Positions 30,689 through 42,101 of a stretch of 64,000 nucleotides of DNA are shown here, piece by piece. The notes under the pieces are model-generated. The model had not been told where the DNA came from. It did not search any database and saw only the letters and a program-made list of their open reading frames with translations. Source of the stretch: Cruorifilaria tuberocauda (lineage: Eukaryota > Nematoda > Chromadorea > Rhabditida > Onchocercidae); assembly GCA_013365365.1 (NCBI GenBank), contig JABVXU010000304.1, positions 1 through 64,000 of the forward strand. Direction: 5' to 3'. Made by a program: the position numbers and the translations under genes. Position 1 is the first letter of the stretch; every line of letters starts with the position of its first letter.

Positions 30689-31899
30689 ACTCTTTTTAAT
30701 CTCAAATTTAATTATTCGCAAGTAATTCTACAGTAATTTCGTTGCTCATTCGACTTATCTTTCAGCTTTCGTCTTTGGTATTAAGCTCTTTTTTCGGAAC
30801 ATCATCTTGTGTTATCTTCACGTAAACTATACAAGTAAAAATTAAAATTAAGAAATTTGAAAACTTTAACTAAACTTTTTTTTTTAATTACTAATTAAGT
30901 ATCAGTAGAAGTTGGTAACTTTATAAATGCATCATATTTTGGGTTCATTTTGAATTTAAATACAGTTTTTTAAACAGTATACAATTACGTATACAATTTT
31001 AATTTAGAATCCAGGCGATAATTCAAATGATTTCATGTGAAATGTCAATTTCTTAACTGTTATAAACATATTTATTTATAGATCAAAATAAATTTGAAAA
31101 CAAAAAAAAAAAAGAAATATCTTTCACAAAGATATCATGCAAATCGATGGTCGAGCCATTTCATGGGATCAATCAAGTAAATAGAGACGCAGGCTAGAGG
31201 TACTCGGTTGCAACAGATAAGTGCTGATAGTAGCACTGATAATCATAGTAATCAGTGGGTAATTACTTAATCGATTGTTTATAACTTATATTTTGCATAT
31301 TTATAAATTTTTGAAATACATTCGTAACGATAATTGAATGTGTTTGTTTGTAAATGATAATAAGCTTTTTAGTTTTTATTGAAATTTTACTGATGTTTTT
31401 GAAATTCACGCTTTTTATTTACGAAAAAAGTGAAAAGGTTATTGAGGTCAAATGTGTAGTGTGCATGAAAATTGACGTTAATATGTAATATTGAAATTAG
31501 ATTTCATGCATGAAATGCTGTGTTGTGCAGGATAAAGTAAGCATTAGCATTAGCATTAGTAGTTTTTCGATAGTTTTATTAGCTGTCTGATTTATGCTTT
31601 TTCAAAATTTTCGAAGGCTTAGTATCATTATATAAAGAATAGATGGTTTTACTGTAAGAATGGATAACTTTAATAGGAGGGAAATAGGTTGATTACTTGT
31701 TTTTTTTTTAATTTCAAGAAGTTTGATTTTTTTTAAATTAATCTATATTTTTTTATTGTAAATTTTTATAACTCCATGTAAAGGTAATGTTTTAATGCTT
31801 TGTTAAAGTTCATTCGCTTATATATTATTTTTAGCATCTTGTTTGAAGATATTAATGAAAACTTGTAATTACTTTTTTGTTGACTTAAAATTCTCATTG

Positions 31900-31910
31900 C
31901 TTGTTTTCAG
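31900..31910 (+). promoter_or_regulatory. Candidate spliced-leader acceptor, ZDHHC gene
   Basis: A T-rich tract followed by TTTTCAG ends at 31910, 67 nt before the ZDHHC start codon, with no recognisable upstream exon. This fits SL trans-splicing or a 5' UTR intron. Confidence 0.5.
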
Positions 31911-31949
31911 AAGTGTCATTGTATAGTTGACGAAACGGGTAACCAAACA

Positions 31950-31976
31950 ATGGCCTTGGCCATTTTCGTCCCATAA
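31950..31976 (+). other. Upstream ORF in ZDHHC leader
   Basis: An ATG at 31950 opens an 8-codon frame (MALAIFVP) that stops one base before the main ATG at 31978. If the mRNA begins after the acceptor at 31910, this would be the first AUG met by scanning ribosomes. Confidence 0.5.
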
Positions 31977-31977
31977 G

Positions 31978-34378
31978 ATGCAAATAGATAGAATGGATGA
32001 TAAGACACGATTTTGCGGTCTTTCTTGGTGTGTACGAGATACTTGTGGTTTGACTTGCGCAGTCTTTACGTGGTATGTATAATAAATGCTCTCTGATTTA
32101 AGTTATTTAGAGACTTATCTGTATTATTGCTTTTTTCCAATGTTAAAAATTTCGTCTTCATTTCCCATTATTTCTTCCGAGCATCTTCATAAATTTTTTA
32201 CTAGGTATGGTGACTTTAACTTCTCTTTCTTTTATGCAATTCCTCTGCTGCTATAAAGTATGACGAAAAAAAGTGGAAAATTTTTTAATGACTGGTTAAT
32301 GTTGACAAAATTTCTTCGTGTAGATCAGATATTATTTAAAAAATATGCTCTGATATGGTCACAGTAATTTTCCTTTCTGATTTCCTTATGTCTTCCTTTC
32401 CTTCCCAATTGTATAAAATTTATCTATTTTAGAAGAGATATTCCTGCATTTTTGATTTTAAGATCGAACGAAAAGGAATTAGCTGAAAGTAAGGTCTTAT
32501 CATATATTATCTCTACATTCTGTTCATATATCAGAATTTGGTTTTTTCCAGGTTCCTCATTTTATATGGGGAATTTTGCATTTTGACAGTAATGATGGCA
32601 TCGTGGTCCAAGCATGTCGTTCATCAAACATTCCACGCTATTGTTTTCCATGTCCTTCTCTGCCTAGCATTCTCATCGCATATTAAAACTATGTTTACCG
32701 ATCCTGGTGCTGTGCCAAAAGGTAATGCTACCGATGAATACATTCAGCGATTACAATTCACACGAAAAAGTGTTATCTACAAGTGCTCGAAGTGGTTAGT
32801 TGTTAATTCAATATATTTTTCAATGGTTTTTATGTAAATTTTAGTTTTTTATTTTCTTTATTACATTTGAATTGCTTCTTCCATACTTTTATCCAATTTC
32901 TTCTAATTGTATGTATTTAAATGGTAGCTTTCTTACTAAGTTACAGTCTTATTGCGATGAATGAAAATTAGGAATATCGTGAAACGCTTGCTCTACTGCT
33001 TAATACGAGTTGAAACATCACATCTTAACTTGTATTTCCTATTGATATGTTGATAATAATTATAGAATTTATGTTTCTGAAAAATGACAACTCCATAATT
33101 ACTTATTGCAGTAGTAGTGTGAAACCAGAACGAGCACATCATTGCAGTGTATGCGGAAGGTGTGTTAGACGAATGGATCATCATTGTCCCTGGGTAAATA
33201 ATTGTGTTGGTGAAGGAAATCAGAAGTACTTTGTACTGTTCACGGTAGTTTTTTCTTAGTAGGCCAGATAATAAATTAAAATTAAGAATATTTGCAGAAA
33301 ATTTTCATGAAATTTGTTACTCAATACAGAGATGATATAGATATTTTTTGTTGAAGTTTTCCAAACTCTTCATCTTTTCTAGTTCTAATTAATATTTCAA
33401 TATTTGTATTACCAAGGTTAGCGATTGTAAACTGTGTTGCTTGTGAATCCTAAATTGCAGAGTCCAAAATATTAGTAAATATTATTAAATACATTCAAAG
33501 TTGAAAGCTGTAATACGTGTCAGTTTGCTGTGATTTATTTTATCTCATATGTTGTTTTATTGTCTTATTTAATAGTATCTTAAAATTTATCACAGATGTA
33601 CATAGCTCTGTTATCTATACATGCGGTATATTGGGGAATATGGCAATTTGTTCTCTGTGTTGGCGGTGATTGGCAAAATTGTTCGTTATTCGGTCCACCA
33701 GTTACGGCAATTCTACTTGTATTTCTGCTATTTGAAGCTATTCTTTTTGCAATATTCACCCTTATTATGTTCAGCACTCAACTCAGTTCGATATGCAACG
33801 ACCAGACTAGCATTGAATCACTCAAAAACGAACAGTTCAATTCTGGTATGTAAATCTCGTGAAATATTTATATATTATCATTCTTGAAATGAAATTTTTG
33901 TAAAATGTGTTATCTTTATATTATATTATTAGTCGGGTGCTGCATTGTCGATTGTACGAAATTAATGTTCTTATAATTATTACTATCACTATCACTGTCA
34001 TCATCATCATCTTCAATGTATTGCAGTAATAAATTAGGCAGTTAGGTCTAAGTTATTACATGCACTTTTCAGCAGGAAGCCAAATGAACTAATATGAGCA
34101 AAGAGAATTCGTTTTGAGTAATGGGAACTCTAACAGTGTAATCAAAGTTCAATCGGTAGTAAATAGCATCATTTTCTATTTAATAATGAGTCTATTAAAC
34201 TTATTAACATAGACCTTTTGTAAATTGAAATTACATGATCTCATCAACCATTGAATTTTCAGGACCAGATGGTTGGAAAAATCTACAAATGATCTTTGGC
34301 GGTCCATTTTCGTTGCGATGGTTTAGTCCATTTGCAGTTCCTTATGTTAGCAAGCTCACATTCGAATATTCCGTCTGA
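31978..34378 (+). CDS. ZDHHC3/7-like protein S-palmitoyltransferase
   Basis: Five exons: 31978-32072, 32552-32794, 33112-33244, 33596-33845, 34263-34378; 278 aa. The cysteine-rich domain (about residues 110-155) contains [17 protein letters not shown], with the catalytic DHHC at 135-138. Two hydrophobic segments lie before it and two after, giving the usual four-pass topology with the active site in the cytosol. The block [13 protein letters not shown] and the C-terminal [13 protein letters not shown] place it with Golgi ZDHHC3 and ZDHHC7 rather than other DHHC families. It transfers palmitate from acyl-CoA to cysteines of substrate proteins. A second in-frame methionine at residue 6 could be the true start, since the first ATG follows a uORF. 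Confidence 0.92.
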
Positions 34379-35793
34379 GAAATGCAATTAATTGCTTTAT
34401 ATTGCAAATATGTTGTTTTTTATCACGAATGCTATAGTTTTTGAATCGGAGCTTTAGAAAAGCAAGTGCATAATCTGATAAAAGTTCAAATAGTTCTTAT
34501 TATTGTATTGTCCAAATTATTTATTGTTTGTAAAGATGTATTTTAAAAATTCGTAATACGAAATGATTTGTATTTGTAATCGAATTCATCTATTTTTTTT
34601 AGTAGAGAAATTACTTTCTGCTTTGTATGCCATATATGTATATATATTTATATGTTTAAATAGTTGATGTTATTAGGCCATTAATTTTTTATTACGGTCT
34701 CTTTTCAGTACGGTAATCGTCATGCATTCTATCTCTCTTTCCTTTTAGTTGTAATATTTTATTATTTTAATTTTCATTTCTAGAAAGTCTTGCGGAACTT
34801 GAGCCCGAGTTTTCAATTTTAATTCTTGGATTTTGTAGTCTAACTACAAGTTGTATGCATTGTGAGCCTTCATATATCTTCTTCTCGAGTTCATTCTTAT
34901 ATAACTCGCTAATTGTATTTTTATGTGGACTTGGGACTTTTAACATGACTGTTGGGCTAAAATCATTGAAAGATTTTCGTGACTTCAAATATGTATTAAA
35001 TATCACCAAACGGATTTTCTCCGATGTAATTATTTGTATACATTTTTGTATACAGCAAATTCTAACAGCTATTGATGTCCAGTTTAAACTGATAATATGT
35101 TGTTTGAAAACTTGGTAAAGCTTAACTTACTTCAACAATTTTATCAGATTCGTATGTTATACATAAAATATTCCCTAAAAAGAATTTGCCTACATTTTTA
35201 TGAGTAGATGGAGAGGGAAAGGAGAAGATTGAATATGAAAATTAACTGACCAATCGTGAATGATATATAGAATTCGAACTATTTTTCTATTTGAACAAGA
35301 AAAATAAATTTCTTTTTAATTATTGAAATTATTAGGATTTTAGGAACATAAAGATATTCTATGAAGTACAATTACATATGAAAGGTAATCTGAAAAACGT
35401 GAAGGATAACTTATAGAAGTGCATTTTCAAGTAATATTCAACAATTTTTAAAAATTTTCCTCTATAACTTTTGTATCGTGAAAGTTATAATGTTTATCAA
35501 TCATGAGAAGAATATGAAAATAATGATTATCTCTTGCGAGTTAGTATGAGATTGAAAAATGTATCCATCATGAATTGTACTTTGTAGAGCAAACAAACTT
35601 TACATATCATCTTGAATAACATCTATAAATGAATGAAATAATCATTTTTAACTTATAATAAAAGTAATAACCTTTTTTAACGTAAAAATAAATTTTAAAA
35701 ATTACTGAATTTAAAATTTCAGATATGAATATCGATTTTCACTACATATCATAATTTATTCTCCTCAAATTTTTATCAATCAAATTGATCGTT
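34379..35793. other. ZDHHC-GPAA1 spacer
   Basis: 1.4 kb of AT-rich same-strand spacer. An 87-codon frame at 34855-35118 has no resemblance to a known family and was not called. The right end holds the GPAA1 leader with an ATTTCAG acceptor (35716-35722) and a short uORF. Confidence 0.5.
35725..35754 (+). other. Upstream ORF in GPAA1 leader
   Basis: Nine codons plus stop (MNIDFHYIS) beginning three bases after an ATTTCAG acceptor at 35722 and ending 39 nt before the GPAA1 start. Whether it is in the mature mRNA depends on use of that acceptor. Confidence 0.45.
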
Positions 35794-38700
35794 ATGCGTT
35801 TATTATCGGAACCAATTGCTAAGCCACCAGTTTTTGTGGAAAAAATCGTATCGAAATGGTGGAAAGTTTGTATTCTCAGTGAATTACTAGCTATAGTATA
35901 TATATGTATTGTTATACAACCGGAATACAATGAACGTGCAAAAGTTTCTGAAAATGCATTACTTCCGGCACTTGTTACCGAAAGATTCAATTATTATCAA
36001 CGAATTACCACATTTCTGAATGGACTTCACACTGAACGGTATTTATCTTTCAATATTAAATAGTTTTAATTAAAATCATTTTCTGTACTATTTGTACATC
36101 ATTTCGTTAATGTTAGGAATGGAAATAAGTGCCCAGTTGTTAGTTAGAGTAATATTTAATAGTGAAAAATTGCTTAGAGTAATATTTAGTAATGAAACAG
36201 TTGATAATCATGTTAATTAAACTTATTCTGGAAATTTGTAAGCAAGGTAAATAAAAATTTGATGATTGGTTAAGGTACAGTAGATTTGACAGTGTAACTA
36301 ACAGATGATTAACTTGAGGTTATATCTTTATCGAATATTCTTGTTTGATGATTTCTGATATTAGTTTTTTCATTTAAATCGATCAATTATAGGATATTTG
36401 TTATTAAATTACTTCTTTTGCAGTAACATGTCCAATTATATTGAAAAACAATTATTAGAACATGGTATTATGACTCAGACGATCCGATTTAGAGTAACTC
36501 TTCCAGGCGTTGTATGTTTTTTTTTCTTTTCTATTAGAAATTATTTCTTTTCGTTATTATATTTTGGTTTGAAAATGAATGACTGAAAATTGGATTAATA
36601 AAGTTTTTTGTATTTACCAGGAAAAAATTTATTTCGAAAATTTTCATCCAGGAAGCCTAATTTTATTTTATAGTATCAAAAAAAGCATATAAGGCGTTTT
36701 TATTCTTGAAATCTACTGTATCTAAAAAGTCCTGGCTTCTTCGTATCTTTGAAATGAGTGAGTGAGTTTATGTTTTTGAAGCGCAAACCATATTTTCTGC
36801 TAGTTTTCACTTTTGCAGAAACAATCTGGAACGAATGTTGTAGGCGTTGTTCGTGCCAGCCGTTCATCATCAACCGAAGCTATGATTGTAGCCGTATCAA
36901 TGACTAAAACAGATTTAGAAGCATTAGCTGTGGTACTCGCTTTAGCAACTTATTGTCGAGGTGTTTTCTTCTCTGCATATGAATTTTTTAGATTAGTTTT
37001 AGATTCATTAAATGGAATTAGTTTGGATTGAAGTGCACTAAAAATGCTTTTTTTTCAGAACAAATATATTGGGCTCGCGATATTCAATTTATTTTCGTAG
37101 ACAAAGGCCAAATTGGGATGACAGCTTATTTAGCTCAATATCACGATCATCATCATTCGTTCTTACAATCCGATAAATTAAATTTTCATAGTGGTGCAAT
37201 TGTTGGTGCTTTTACAGTGAAAGCGAAAGGTTTAACATTTGATACGATGAACATTGAACACAATATGGTCAATGGCTTATTACCAAATTTGGATTTAATC
37301 AATTTGATGGCAAAATTAGCGGATAAATTTGGCCTAATTCCTGAAGTTTTTGATCATGGAGATCAGAAGTCATGGTGGGATATAGCTGAAACAACGAGTA
37401 AAGCTATGCTCAGTCAGGTTGTTTTATTTTTGTTTAATTGCGTTTAATGTTCTCGACGATATGAATTAGTATAAGTGCTATAAATTGCGTGTGTTGTTCT
37501 ATATCCGTGTGTTTCCATTTATCTCTGTTATTGCATTTCTATAAGTATAATACATAGAAGAATTTAATTCAATTTTCTGCTGAATTAAATTTCAAAAAAA
37601 AATCAGCTCATGTTTTGGTGTATTTAAAGTGTTGTTTTAGGCCTTCAATGAGAAAGAAGGCTTACATAGTATTTTTGGACCATATGGAATACAGGCAGTA
37701 ACTATACATGCTAAAAATATTATGGATGGGCATGCATCCTTAACAGATTTAGGTCGAATATGTGAAGGAGCATTGAGGTATTCATTTTAGATCGATTAAA
37801 CATTTGTTCTTATTATTATGAAAGCAATTTTGAAGTTCGATAGTTTTAAAATAGTTGAATTTTTTCTATCAAAGTAATTGGATTATAGTAACCTTAAAAT
37901 CAAATAATAGCTTACTGTAGATCTATGAATACTTAAATGATAGTGATAGCGATTGTATTATTATTAGAAGCTTAGGTATTTGCATGTATAAGTATCGCCT
38001 TTAAAACTCTTATTGAAACCTGCTCTTTTTATTTTAATATTTGGATTTTCATAGATCTTTGAATAATATCCTGGAAAAGTTTCATCAATCATATTTTCTC
38101 TACATAATGACAGATATTCGACATTTTCTTTCTGTAGCTTATTACATGCCAGCTCTCGGTCTTATTTTGTTTCCACTATTGGTACTGGTAAGTTTGTTCG
38201 TATTTTATCTGGATATTTGTCTTTGCATGTGCAGCTATCAAATTTTTGTTCCGTTTATCAAATTAAATATTAAGTGTCATTTATGCATGAATGGTACATA
38301 CGTTCGTAGTGCGCCAGTTCTTTGAATTAAACTTTTATGGATTTTAGAAATTTAAATTATTTGTAATTTGTCAGTCCAAAAAACTATGCATTCCAACTTT
38401 ACCAAATAAATGCCTTTATACTCTATATTTTTCTATTGTTTGGAACTGTGTTATCTAGATAATGTAATAAATCAGAATTGATTTATCTAGAGTAACACAT
38501 TTTTCAGTTAATATCATTCTTTAAAAGACATAGCAATGCATCAAAGGTTATTTAAGTCTTTAATACTCGAACTGAGCGATTCCTGCTGTTTTGAATGAAT
38601 TTGTAATGTGTATTTATTTCAGGCACTTCGTAACTGGTTCAATCTCGCAGAATTTTGTTTCCCAAATTCATTCTTTCTTCTTCACGTCGTTGGAATAGTC

Positions 38701-39935
38701 CAATATTGTATTATCAGAAATGTTGCTATATCACATTTTTATCATACCTATACAGTTTTGCTCTCATTTTCTGTTTTCATTCCGTGGTATTTTCTTTTTT
38801 CGCTGTAAGTTCTCTTTTGAAAAATTTCATAAAGTTTCAAATTTATAATTTAAAGTATAAACACATGAAAAAGTATAGGATAAATTCTGAGCCATTCATT
38901 TCCTTTACTCTGTAGAGTGACAAAATAGGTGGTAGGTATAGGTGTTATTTATATTCAGTTTTTTTTTTTCTTTTGAAATGTGTAAATATAGAACACATAA
39001 ATTAGGCAATTTCAATTATTTACTTAACCTGCTTCTTCATATAATTTTAGAAGTTAATTTATTAATTTACTTATTCAAAGTGAAAATGCAAGGTTTTGAT
39101 TTATGAACGTGTAATACTTCTGAGTGAGGTTTTTTTTTTGCTTTTTCAGTTGATTATCAAAATCTGAATTACAGAAGCAAGAATGAATATATTTCATTGA
39201 AATTTCTCTTTTATTTGGATTACTGTCTTGTGTTCGCTTCATTATCATTTTTGAATTTTTCGTTGGCATACATTATTTCATTAATTGCAGTGCCATTAAT
39301 AATACTATTTACAGCAATTGATAATTGTAACCGGTAAGTTACTAGTTTCTCATAGAAAACGTAATGCTCGTTATAAGTGATAAGTGGTTGTAAATACTTC
39401 CACTGGCTTTTTTTCATACAAGTTTAATAAGAGGGAAATAAATGAAAATTTGGTTGTTATTGCATCGTATGGAATTAATTTTGATTATATAATTTTAGAA
39501 GTTCATAAAATCCTGTAGAAATTTCAGGATTAGCAAATTAATCTAATTAGCAGTTCTTTCCTTAGGTGTTTGTCTTTTTATTGAATATATTAATAAAAAA
39601 ATTTTTTCATTTTGGATTAGCTCAACTTTGATCGGAAATTCTTCTATATATTTAAATTGCAGAATTAAAATTAAGCAAGCATTTATTTCAGACTTATCTG
39701 CCGATTAAAAGCTTTATTCGGTTTCCTGTTACATCCTTTTGTTATATATCTATTGTGTCGCTATTTGCTCTACGATGTAATTCCAACGGAAGCACATATA
39801 AAGCATTTAGCAAAGAATCTCATCAAAAATCATCTTTTGTATGGCAGTTTTCTTTTTCCATTCATTTATATTTGCTTGTTACCATTATGGAATTTCTTAA
39901 TTTTAATTTCATCCACACCTATAATTCTTTCTTAA
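35794..39935 (+). CDS. GPAA1: GPAA1, GPI transamidase subunit (Gaa1)
   Basis: Nine exons: 35794-36038, 36424-36511, 36819-36960, 37059-37417, 37641-37777, 38055-38187, 38623-38804, 39175-39333, 39692-39935; 562 aa, against about 621 in human. One membrane segment near residues 24-42 precedes a large lumenal domain with the M28-peptidase-like fold of Gaa1 (VVGVVRASRSSSTEA, YWARDIQFIFVD, GLLPNLDLIN, SIFGPYGIQAVTIH). Several membrane segments follow, including EKFHQSYFLYIM and NFSLAY, and the family-typical end YGSFLFPFIYICLLPLWN. GPAA1 acts in the ER lumen and is proposed to form the amide bond between protein and GPI anchor. Exon 8 must start at 39175 (TTACAG) because the nearer TTTTTCAG at 39149 gives a stop. 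The neighbour PIGU encodes another subunit of the same enzyme. Confidence 0.93.
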
Positions 39936-40467
39936 AAATTCTATCCTTATTTTAGCTATGTTTTCTTCTCTCTGATAGATCAGGTTTGATGATGAAGCCA
40001 CATAAAAAATAAATCCAACTAATTTTTAAAAATAAAAACCATCGCTTTATCTGTTTAGTATTAAATAATGCTTGAGTATAACAATGAAATTAGGTAAATT
40101 TGATCTGAATTACCTGTCTTCATTTTTAATTCTTCTTTATCAATGAAGTCGGATACATGATCATGTTTGATGATATGCGATTGTTGAGCAACTTTATGAA
40201 ATAGAATAGTGAAATTTCAAAAAAAAAAAGCGTTAAGTTTCAACTTCGCAAGATCGATATAGTTAACATTACCGATTAATTGCTGGAAATAAAAAAATAT
40301 TTTTATCATATTTCCATGTTTGAAAATTCTTCTTGTTCAGGATGAAAATGAAAAAAAGCTAATTAAATTTAATTATGCTAAAATTGCCTTTTAAACAAGC
40401 CTCCTTGTTAGTACAATTTAATAATAAGCTGGAAGAAGTGCAGCTATTGATCCTTTATCAATTTTCG
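39936..40467. other. Convergent GPAA1/CALML4-like spacer
   Basis: 532 bp between two stop codons of tail-to-tail genes. It contains one plus-strand poly(A) signal; no clear minus-strand AATAAA was seen. Confidence 0.5.
40008..40013 (+). terminator. AATAAA poly(A) signal, GPAA1
   Basis: AATAAA 73 nt past the GPAA1 stop, in the convergent spacer before the CALML4-like gene. Confidence 0.55.
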
Positions 40468-41664
40468 TCATTTTTTATACATATCACATCGATTATTGTC
40501 AGAGAAATAAGTATGATTAGTATGGAAATGTAAAATGAAATCCAACAATGAATTGAATGGTACTCGACCACCGGTAATATCTAATTGTTGGAGAACATTG
40601 TAAATCTCTTCTCGTGACATTTTCTCACCAACTGACGATAAAATACCAACAAATTCAGATACTGTAATCCAATTTTGATTTTTGTTATCAATTCCTCGAA
40701 GTGCACCAATAATTTCTTGTATTGGATCAGCTTTCTGATTTTCCTGATGTAAAATTTCCAAAAAGCATGGAAAATCCAATTTTTGTCCTGAAGTTTACTG
40801 TATTCGAATTTAGAAAATCTTTTAATAAAATATCAAATTGTTTAATATGTTGAAAATTTGTCATATTAACTTATTTGTAAATCACTACTATATTTATTGG
40901 ATAAATTTTCAAATAATTCAACAAACAAATAATGATCACTTTAATTATTACCGTATTTACGGAAATATTGTATTGTTTCCGGTATAGTCGGAGTGTAACC
41001 AAGGCTACGCATTACATAACGTAAGTGTGATGCATTTTGTATGCATCCCTTAGGACAGTATAACGTGAAACATTGCCGATAATCTGGAAGTAAAATTAAA
41101 AATTGAATATAAATTTGAGATTTGCTAGAAAAGATTTAATTCAGTAGTATTCGTAAATCACTATTACATTTATAGAATGAAATTATGAGACGGAAGAAAA
41201 CCCATTAATTTAATTTTTAGTTTTGATTTTGGTTAATTAACTTTGGTAGTTTTTTTCATGTAAAAGAATTAATAAAATTACCTTCGATTTGCTGTTGAGT
41301 GAAATATTGTGCCTGGAATTTCTTCAAATTTTCATTTTTTTCTTAATATTTATTCGGAGATAATAAGTCTCTGATCTATCCCATCTGATATCTCAAGATA
41401 GCTAAACAGTATGTGGTCTTCTTATCAGTTTAAATTAACTTTTGGCTTATCCTTATTTAATTTCTAATCTAGACTTCACGTATAAAGCCAGCAACAATGA
41501 TTTCTAAAATTTTAAAACTCTTGCTATCATCCCTCGTTTTAGGTAATTTTCACCAATTTAGCTTGAATAAAGTACAAATATTTAACTAAATTACAGTAGT
41601 AGAACTTTCAGAAATTTCGAGAAAATATGTTGAAATATAAAATATCAGAGGGAATATTTACCAT
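40468..41664 (-). CDS. CALML4-like calmodulin-related EF-hand protein
   Basis: Four exons in transcript order: 41664-41662 (ATG only), 41312-41282, 41083-40952, 40787-40468; 161 aa, near the usual 150 for calmodulin-like proteins. Sequence order: QYFTQQQIEDYRQCF, RYVMRSLGYTPT, LDFPCFLEILHQE, SVGEKMSREEI, which follows calmodulin's four-EF-hand layout and best resembles CALML4. The calcium loops are degenerate: the third reads DNKNQNWITVSE, with ligands lost at positions 3 and 5 and no glycine at 6, and the others are worse. Calcium binding is therefore doubtful. CALML4 in mammals is a light chain of unconventional myosins; a similar role here is only inferred. The ATG-only first exon is my proposal, based on phase and on calmodulin genes having an intron directly after the start codon. 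Same strand as the TLS1-like gene, 437 bp downstream. Confidence 0.72.
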
Positions 41665-42101
41665 TGACAATAGATTTGGATTTACACCACCAACACCACT
41701 ACTCCAAATGATGTCAATATTGCTGGCACAACAGTATGTTCTATTTTTATTAACAAGATGGTAGTGGTAGAGAAATCTCCGATGACCTTGTCGAACTGGT
41801 CGATCATTTTGGAAATGGTGACAAGTTTCTCATCAGTACGTCAGGATTTAACGACAGAGCTACGAAATTCTATTTTGAGATGTTTGTGAATGCAGTCGAA
41901 AATATGCTGCGCTTTAGTAATCAAGTCTTACGAGTTAATAGAGGAGAGAGAACTCGAAATTTATTTTTAATATGATATAATTCTGTCTGAACGATCAATT
42001 GTTAAAATGTTCAATATGCCAGCGTATGTTCCATGTTTTACGTACGAAATTTAAAACAAAAATTTATTTGATATTTTGAATTTCATTTACAATTTTTTTC
42101 A
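41665..42101. other. TLS1-like to CALML4-like spacer
   Basis: 437 bp between same-strand genes, short enough for a nematode operon with SL2-type trans-splicing of the downstream gene. It contains the TLS1-like poly(A) signal at 42063-42068. No other element recognised. Confidence 0.45.
42063..42068 (-). terminator. AATAAA poly(A) signal, TLS1-like gene
   Basis: TTTATT on the plus strand, i.e. AATAAA on the minus strand, 34 nt past the stop codon of the TLS1-like gene. Confidence 0.55.

Larger units (their letters stand above)
30689..31977. other. Divergent UBR7/ZDHHC promoter region
   Basis: 1.3 kb between two head-to-head genes, so it probably carries both promoters. No TATA element or RNA gene is evident. 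The right end contains the ZDHHC trans-splice acceptor and uORF. Confidence 0.5.

Noticed and set aside
34855..35118. 87-codon plus-strand frame between ZDHHC and GPAA1
   Set aside because: No similarity, AT-driven composition, no splice context.
39149..39174. Stronger TTTTTCAG acceptor for GPAA1 exon 8
   Set aside because: Gives an immediate in-frame stop after joining exon 7; the TTACAG at 39174 keeps frame and family similarity.
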